64,000 nt of DNA from Laetiporus sulphureus 93-53 (taxonomy: Eukaryota > Basidiomycota > Agaricomycetes > Polyporales > Laetiporaceae): assembly GCF_001632365.1 (NCBI RefSeq), contig NW_024468567.1, positions 158,734-222,733 of the forward strand, given 5' to 3'. Position 1 is the stretch's first letter, and every line of letters begins with the position of its first letter. Of the stretch, positions 57,196 through 64,000 are shown in pieces. A program made the position numbers and the translations under genes. Under the pieces are notes generated by a model that was not told the origin of the DNA, did not search any database, and saw only the letters and a program-made list of their open reading frames with translations.

Positions 57196-59930
57196 ATGAA
57201 ATCCATCAAACGGAAACTGGCACGTCTCGCGGACAGGACGAGAATCAACTCACAATGGCTTGTGCGAATCGTGAGTGAGCACTAACTCCATGTATGCGTT
57301 CCTACCTATTTACATCCTGCGCTACGTTAGGTGAAGGGCAAGGGCAAGGCAGGCCGTACGGCCTCATCCGAGGTGGAAGCAACTGTGCCGCAGCTTCCAA
57401 TCGAGGTGTGGGAGAACGTGATCGACTATCTGTGGGACGACGACAGTACTTTGAGGCGGTGCGTCCTTGTTTGCCGGGCGTGGTACCCTCCCAGTCGCTT
57501 TCATTTCTACACGAGGATCACGATCAGGAGTGTCAGGGGCGTGAAGGCGTACGCGAAGATGCTGAAGCAAACGCCCGAGCTGTCGGAGCGGGCGCACGAT
57601 ATGACAATAGTGGGCGATTGGGGGACAGATCGGTCCGCACTGTCGACGGCGGCGATCCTGCTCGCTCGCAAGCTGCCCCGATTGGAGCAGCTCCACATTG
57701 AGTACTCCGATTGGAACCCATGGACGATGCACAGCGACATCTTCCTGCTCCTCCCCGCCTTCTCCTCCATCAGTTGCCTCGATCTCCGTGATGTCACATT
57801 CCCGTCAATCAACGTCTTTGGGCACCTCGTTTGCGCACTGCCAGGCCTGGTCGAGCTCAAATGCTTCGATCTGGAGTTCACACATGACTACTTCCATCAT
57901 GATACGTTCGGCCCATATCACAACCGCGTCAACATCAGATCCTTATCACTCAAGGAAGATTATCACGAGACACCTGAGAAGCTCACCGACTTCCTTGCTC
58001 ATCCTTGCTTCTCGAGTCGCTTGCAAAGACTCATCATCGATGATTTATTTCATGTGGCTGAATCACAACACCGATGGAAATGTCAGCGACTATTGGATGC
58101 CGCATCTAGCTCACTCTCAGAACTGCGATTGAGTCTTGTATACTTTGGACAATTGGCACATAGCGAGGTGTCTACCGCAGGTGCGCACTCTAGTTTCATG
58201 TAAGCATTCTTTGCTAACCAGTCTCTCCAGATTCGGCGTTGTCATTCACTCACAACACCTCGTTGCAGAGCCTATGGCTAGCGTTTCCTGATAAGTTGGG
58301 AGTTTTCGACCTGGACACATTGTATCAGGTCTTACTTTCGATCACATCAGGCCAGCTGCGAGAAATTGTGATATTATTCAAGTGGTTTTCCGACGCTAGA
58401 GGAGTCAATAAAACGAAGCGAGAAGTGAAGAACATGCTCAAAATCCATGAGTCTGTTCGCCACAAAGAGATTGATAATTATCTTTCGTCTGCCTCATTCA
58501 GTACACTGAGCAAAGTCGAATTTGCACTTGAATGTTATGATACTACCAGGCTCAGCCATAATGGGGTAGTTACAGTGGCCGAGGAGCAGTGGAAGCAGCA
58601 ACTTCTGCCATTATTCCCACGACTGACCGAGCGAGGCATCTTGAGGTGAGTATTCCACATTTTGCGCATAGACTCACGCATTCATCTATGTCGCGATATT
58701 GGAACTGTAGCGCCACAGTGAGGGAACCTGGATATGGAGACAACTTTTGATCGTTGCGGCCATTGTGGACCATGAAGATGTCTACCTCGTCTCTCCAGCT
58801 CCTCAAAGTGCCCACATTCCTGCACGTTCTTGGCTATCCGTCATCGTCTCTTCCACAATCCCCTACTTCAAGTACATCGCACTCTACTGCATCACATATC
58901 TGCAAATTCCCACATTCCGGTCACTTCGTACCGCCATTGCCATCCTGAAAGTCAGACACTCCTCGTCTCTACATCTTCCACACCGTGCGCTACGCTAGTA
59001 ATCGCTCATCCCACGATGATACATTTTCAATTGGTACACTCTCAAGTACATGCTGTCTGCTGGAATCGACCACAAGGTCTCAGTAGCGGCCAGGCGACCT
59101 TGGCCGGAGTTCTCCAAGAGACATTCATCTGACCGTTTCGTCATCTTCAGGCCGATGCCGGCGACATTCATTCTACGGAGCTCGTTTGGAGTTGCAAAAG
59201 CGTCCCACACTTGGACGAGTGATTCGATACGGGCTCAGCAGGTCGGATACATCTCCGCCGAGGGACTCCTGAAGGCGGAGTGGCCTGATATCTGATCTCG
59301 TGCCATGGTGCAAGTTCCTATGCTCGTATGTGCATCACATCCGCAATCTCTACAAACAATGTCAGAATGCTATATCACGCAACGAGCCGCGGTGACGCGA
59401 TAAGATCGGATGATATAAGTCTTGCTCTTGTCGGCGGGCGCTCAAAAGGGCTTCTCCCGCCCTGTGACTCGCAGCTGCTAGATCAGCGCAGGATGACCTC
59501 GACGCTCATCTGCCGCTGGTCTCAAACACATCAATTCCGATTGACATCCACAGCACGACTACCAGCGCCAGCCATCCCATCAGCACGGTCCTCAATCGAC
59601 GAAGCACACTCGCCCACCTTATCATCGTGAGTACAGACCCACGCCCGAGGTATACGTGCGGACTGTCTATACGTGCGAACGTCAACGCGTACCGGTGGCC
59701 CTTGATATACTCCGTACGAAGCAGGATCCCAGCCGTCCTCAACTCAACGATCCAGCCAAAACTCCCTCACGTCAGGACTCAACAGCGCGCAAGTCATGTT
59801 CATGAAGGGGATAGGGACGGTGGCGATCTGGCCTGCGCAGACAGAGATCATGTCGACGCTCGGGCACGGAATGCCTCTCGCACGGGAAATCGAAAGCGGA
59901 GTGACGGTGTTATCATGACTTTGAGAATGC
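56380..59930 (+). repeat. F-box duplicon copy 4
   Basis: Contains a shortened upstream block, the leader, the F-box gene and the tail. Similarity to copy 2 (near 47.9 kb) stops abruptly after the AAAGCGGAGTGACG motif at about 59895-59910, marking the end of the duplicated region. Confidence 0.75.
57196..58750 (+). CDS. F-box protein with LRR-like C-terminal half, copy 4
   Basis: Four exons (57196-57270, 57331-58180, 58231-58645, 58711-58750), 459 aa. The start is MKSIKRKLARLADRTRINSQ. The F-box is LPQLPIEVWENVIDYLWDDD followed by LVCRAWYPPSRFHF. The C-terminal half has LPRLEQLHIEYSDWNPWTM, LSELRLSLVYFGQL and HNTSLQSLWLAF. It is closest to copy 1 in the third exon (LGVFDLD, SGQLREIVILFKWF). 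The last exon gives ATVREPGYGDNF. All signals are intact, so this copy looks functional. Confidence 0.85.
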
Positions 59931-60294
59931 AACAAAAGCTGCTTCAGTATGTTCAATTGTCAATACATTTAACTCTGAAATCGACGGAGCGTTACGTACA
60001 TAATCTGCAGCGAAGTTTCCACTGCATCATCAGCAAAACGTCCGATCGCCGATCTGGACAGAAATGGTAGTCAGTACCACTGCCGTATTGCAAGAGCAGG
60101 CATTCGCAGATATTATCAGAAAATCCTCCATAGGGTTCGGTGCTGCCAGGCCTGCTCATTCCCAGTCAGGTATGTATTTTCTGGCACATAACTGACTGCT
60201 GGTCATTAGATATGTGCAGATATTGTAAGGCAGGATTGACATGCAGAAGTAAGGCTCCAACTATTTATACTATTTACACTCCTGAGGTGTAAAT
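58751..60294. other. Tail of copy 4 and AT-rich palindrome
   Basis: The duplicon tail runs to about 59930. Bases 60250-60294 form the left arm of an AT-rich inverted repeat whose right arm lies beyond the LTR element (61449-61480). No gene supported. Confidence 0.5.
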
Positions 60295-60500
60295 TGTTGG
60301 AATCTGGGCACGGAGCGCAGATGCGAGAGGCCCCGGTGTGACCTGCGCCACTGGCGTGGGAGAGTAGTAGCACGCGTGTATATAGTAGGGCACAGCTACA
60401 ATGGGACGGGCCATCGGTTTGGCCCCGTGGAGCCATCTTCTAAAGAGCGGGCGACTCCCAAACTCCTGGCTGCGCAGCGGGCTGACTGGGAAACTCAACA
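60295..60500 (+). repeat. 5' LTR
   Basis: 206 bp, TGTTGG to CTCAACA. It differs from the 3' LTR at about 13 positions by eye, nearly all transitions. Confidence 0.88.
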
Positions 60501-61242
60501 CAAACTGATCACCATTGACCAAGAGGCACTCACCGCAATCAATGAGAACCACCACTATGAGGTTCCTGCTGGGGACCATGATGCTGACTGGTGAGTAATC
60601 CAGTTGGCAGGTCAAGGGCTGGGAGCTGGGGCAGGTCGCCGAGGTGTGAAGGCTGCAGGGCAGCTGAGGGACAGGTGCGACCAGGCAGAGGTGGGATCAG
60701 GAGGTCGAGGGCAGGAGGGTGAGGGTCAGAGGGTTGACCGCGGGGCACCGCTGCAGTGATACAAGACACCAGGCGCAGGGGGCAGGCACTGCACGAGGCG
60801 GGCCTACCAGCGAGGCGAGGGCGGAGCAGGACGTCAAAGGGTGGGCTGAGCAGATGCCGAGCAAGACAGGCCAGCAGTCCGATGAAGTGGCACAGCCACA
60901 GCACGCGGAGCGCCAAAGAAAAGCCGAGCGAGGTGCTTGCACAGAGCACGCACGGAACAGAGACTGAGACCCGAATCCAAGGGGCATCAGGACTGGTGTG
61001 CAGACTGAGCGAGCGACTAGCGCGTGGAGGCGCTATAGGAAGTCACCAAAAATGGGCACGTACAGGATGCGTATGGTACGGAGACCGGGACCCAAGATCA
61101 GGGGGCGCCAGGACTGGCGTACGGACTGAGGCAGGCAGGGAAGCACATGAAACGGAGATCAGCATCTCTGGGGACAGGGAGTGCGGTACAGGCGTGTGGC
61201 CCACAATGGGATTGACGCAGCAGTGGCTAGGTCGAGGGGGCA

Positions 61243-61448
61243 TGTTGGAATCTGGGCACGGAGCGCAGATGTGAGAGGCCCCGGTGCGACCTGTGTCACC
61301 AGCATGGGAGAGTAGTAGCGCGCGTGTATATAGTAGGGCACCGCTACAATGGGACGGGCCATCGGTTTGGCCCCGTAGAGCCATCTTCTAGAGAGCGGGC
61401 GACTCCCGAACTCCTGGCTGCGCAGCGGGCTGGCTGGGAAACTCAACA
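61243..61448 (+). repeat. 3' LTR
   Basis: 206 bp, same ends as the 5' LTR, preceded by a purine-rich tract and followed by the TAAAT target duplication. Confidence 0.88.
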
Positions 61449-61453
61449 TAAAT

Positions 61454-62749
61454 AAATAGTATATAGTAAATAGTTGTCTATATATCATATAAACAGTTTA
61501 TATAAAGTTTATATAGTTTTTTTGGTTCCATCTTTTGGTAGATTTTTACTCAACTGTGAGCAGCCTCTGTGATTATTGAGTCCTTTAAGGAGCTGTGTGC
61601 ATCAGCACGCACATGACAGTGAGCAGAAAACAAACATTCAATGTCAACACTTGCACCAGAAATGACAAGGAAATCTTATGCTATACAAGTACAGTCATGT
61701 TCATGAGCCTATATGATGATCAACTGTCAGTAGTGGCTTCTGTCAAACAGTATGACTTTCAATTGGCTCACTGTTGCACTGTCATATCTAGCAATTGTGC
61801 ACTCAATGGCCCTATATCTCAATAAAACTATTTATACTATATATATACATCTGTTTACTATGTACAGGCCCAACTGTAAATAAACAGATATAGTAAACAG
61901 TTAAAACTATGTAACATAGTATATAGATAGAAATGTTGGAGCCTTATGCAGAAGGCTGTCTGAAGCATATGCGCTGCATATCTAAAATCCAATGCTACAG
62001 TGCGGGAGGCCATAATATTTATAAAGAGAGAAATATAATTTATTGTAAAGTAGACGGTGTAATGTATCATAATGTAATATGGAATCAAACTGCAGAAAGA
62101 CCTGGTACTGTGTGCATAGGAGTTCAGACTCACAATGCAGCAAAGAGGATGTCAGCATTGTCGTTGTCCTCATCTGAAGCATCGCTACCAGCCCAATACT
62201 GTCACGGTACCAGTCGTGATGTCACTGCGGCGCATAGCATACCGTTAGCTCAAACCCTGTCAAATATAGTCGTGCATGTATATAAGCCTTCACTCTGGTT
62301 TGATTCACTGAGTCAGTCCACTTTCCTTACAGCGCTGACAGTCTCGACCCCCACCCTCCACCACTGCATCGCCATCTTCCACTTCATTTTCTTCATCGAT
62401 GATATAGTTGAATTTGTGACGTTCCTCGTCCTTGAAGTTCTCGTCAGTTGCAAACAACAACTGAAACTCAAAACCCGAGGAACAGACGCTGAGCTTACTA
62501 AGCACACAGACGAGAAAAGAAATGTGCTGCAACTGTGACTGCATCGCGTTTCTTCTCCTCGTCAACATCTCGCCATCCGCTCGCATTGAAGTTTTCTCAT
62601 TACAGCTTGTTTCCACAGGGTTTGTTCCTGTCCCTGAATGACATGACTGAAGGAGCGCAGCCACATGCTGCTGGAAGGAAGTCACCCAAGACTTAGCAAG
62701 CAAGCGGTATCGAGCCGTTTGGCCGTACCGGGGAACCTCGTGCCGGTCA
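61454..62749. other. AT-rich stretch, nothing recognised
   Basis: About 1.3 kb. Bases 61450-61530 and 61820-61930 are rich in A and T with inverted TATTTA/TAAATA motifs. A 201-codon frame at 61933-62538 shows no domain or paralogue and is not called. Confidence 0.45.
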
Positions 62750-62968
62750 CATCAGGAAAACTCAATTCCGGCTTATGATGCTTTTATCTGCTTGCCATCA
62801 TCAAAAAAGACAGTAAGTCTGAGAAAGTCTCAGGACCTCCTTGTTTTAGACTTTTCTCCGTGTTGGGAGCTTCTTACGTGTGCTTATTGGCTTGTACAAT
62901 CCAAATCCAGCCAGAACAAGTCAAAAAGAAGGTTCTCGAGCCACAAGCCGATTTGAGTTTTCCTGATG
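62750..62968. mobile_element. MITE family M, copy 2 (219 bp)
   Basis: Inverted ends CATCAGGAAAACTCAA, with similarity between the ends extending to about 27 bp. It is flanked by CA on both sides. It aligns end to end with copy 1 at 40996-41212, sharing blocks such as GAAAGTCTCAGGACC and GGTTCTCGAGCCACAAG. Non-coding. Confidence 0.8.
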
Positions 62969-64000
62969 CATTGACCTGGATGATGCTCTCGAGCATCAAT
63001 GCGTCGTATGCAAATACGTTCATATGGCTGCTTATGTGACCTTTGTCAGGAAGGTGCTGAGGAAGGACGGTATGCAGAGGAACCCATGAATGTAGGCCAC
63101 GCAGAGCCACCTTTGCCCGGCGTGCATTCGCTAGCTACATGCATGCAGGTGAGTGTCTTTATCAGCGCACTGCCCGCCGCACAAAGGTGCATATACTCAC
63201 CACCAGCGCATCCTCCCCCTTCGCACGGCGTCACATTGTTGCCCGTCCATTGTCACCCACGTGCGTCGACAGCATGCGGACGAGTAGTGGTGAGTCTTTC
63301 AAGGGCACGCCCAGCTGCTCTTGCATACTTGCTCTGACGTCTGGGGCCACGCGCAGGTGTCCTGATTGCAACCACCTTGCCGCTTTGTGGAAGCTGAAAG
63401 GGTGGATCTCGGAGACAACTACTCAACAAGGCTGCACGCATCGCAGCTGAATGGGTACGTCATGGCCTTGTGGGAATTTCTCAAGCTGCAGACTCCCTGA
63501 TTGCCAAGCAGACCTGCCTGTCGGTGATCAAACAAGGGTGCAGGGGCAGAGCAGCCTGAGCGTGATTTTGTCACAGTATTAAGTGGCACCTTTCTTTTTG
63601 CACCATTAAAGTCCTCATTTGAGTGGTTATTCGGACGCCAACCTTCATATTGGTCTCACAAAGTGAATACTTGGACAAACAGCACAATACCACCACATAC
63701 ATTGCAGATATTACTGTGTCTACCACATGACCACCAAGCACCCATGATTCAGCCACCCAGTCACGTGACACTGGCCACTTGCCCTATTCAGAAGTTGTCA
63801 GGCGTTGGTCACGTGACACCAGGCCACTTGCCCAGAAAGGAACCCATTGAACCATCAAGCTAGCAAGCACCCAATTCGCCACTCAAGATAGTGGCACCAC
63901 TTTACTGCCTAAACCAATAGGCAGATACCACAACAGAGGATCCCCCTACCAACCGGCATACAGTATAGCCAGGTACAGGATAGGCTAGATCTTCTCACAA
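62969..64000. other. Right end of window, nothing recognised
   Basis: About 1 kb with short frames only. Two similar stretches, each with a CACGTG palindrome followed closely by GGCCACTTGCCC, lie about 50 bp apart near 63763-63833. No gene or element end was identified. Confidence 0.4.

Larger units (their letters stand above)
60295..61448 (+). mobile_element. Miniature LTR retroelement (TRIM-like), complete with target duplication
   Basis: Two direct repeats of 206 bp (60295-60500 and 61243-61448) both begin TGTTGG and end CTCAACA, the TG...CA ends of LTRs. The element is flanked on both sides by TAAAT (60290-60294 and 61449-61453), a 5-bp target-site duplication. Each LTR holds a TATA-like GTATATAGTAG. 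A purine-rich run GGTCGAGGGGGCA lies directly before the right LTR, as expected for a polypurine tract. The 742-bp interior is purine- and GC-rich and codes for no gag or pol that can be recognised, so the element would depend on another for movement. Orientation follows the purine tract. No clear primer-binding site was found. Confidence 0.88.

Noticed and set aside
61933..62538. 201-codon open frame on the plus strand
   Set aside because: Begins in AT-rich repeat-like DNA, no recognisable motif, and an overlapping minus-strand frame is almost as long.
1..64000. CRISPR arrays, bacterial operons, or viral genes
   Set aside because: None seen: no regularly spaced repeats, gene structure is intron-rich and eukaryotic, and no viral protein motif was recognised.

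Overview
The window looks like nuclear DNA of an agaricomycete (mushroom-forming) basidiomycete. Genes are split by many short introns of about 45-65 nt with GT-AG borders, and several families are ones expanded in that group: F-box/LRR-like proteins, AIG1/GIMAP-like 'G domain' GTPases, wax-synthase-like membrane acyltransferases and a large Zn(II)2Cys6 regulator. No bacterial, organellar, rRNA or tRNA gene was recognised. Exon models were built by hand by joining reading frames at splice sites with matching phase; paralogues inside the window confirm several of them.

Layout. 1-5.9 kb: an F-box gene on the minus strand inside a duplicated block, then an unidentified gene remnant. 5.9-14.9 kb: serine palmitoyltransferase subunit LCB2 (+), a wax-synthase-domain gene (+), UDP-glucose 6-dehydrogenase (-), and an inverted broken copy of the dehydrogenase 3' end. 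15.8-21.6 kb: a cluster of AIG1-like GTPase genes, comprising a probable double-G-domain fusion (-) and two single-domain genes (+), with a MITE-like element between them. 22.7-28.3 kb: an alpha/beta hydrolase ending in the peroxisomal signal SKL (-), tRNA-dihydrouridine synthase 3 (+) and a SUZ-domain protein (+). 28.3-33.8 kb: a gene-poor stretch, GC-rich towards its right end, in front of a 12-exon Zn(II)2Cys6 regulator (33.8-38.6 kb, +). 39.2-43.6 kb: a second wax-synthase gene bracketed by two direct repeats. 43.6-59.9 kb: three further copies of the F-box duplicon, one of them a frameshifted pseudogene. 60.3-61.4 kb: a complete miniature LTR retroelement with target-site duplication. The last 2.5 kb holds a second copy of a 218-bp MITE and no recognisable gene.

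How it fits together. LCB2 (sphingolipid synthesis), UDP-glucose dehydrogenase (UDP-glucuronate supply), DUS3 (tRNA modification) and the SUZ protein (RNA binding) are conserved single-copy genes. Around them lie rapidly duplicating accessory families (F-box, GTPase, wax synthase). No sign was found that these accessory genes form one pathway. The most unusual items are the in-frame tandem GTPase gene, the F-box duplicon array with an invariant 40-nt last exon, the retained-intron dehydrogenase fragment, and three small mobile-element families with clear termini.
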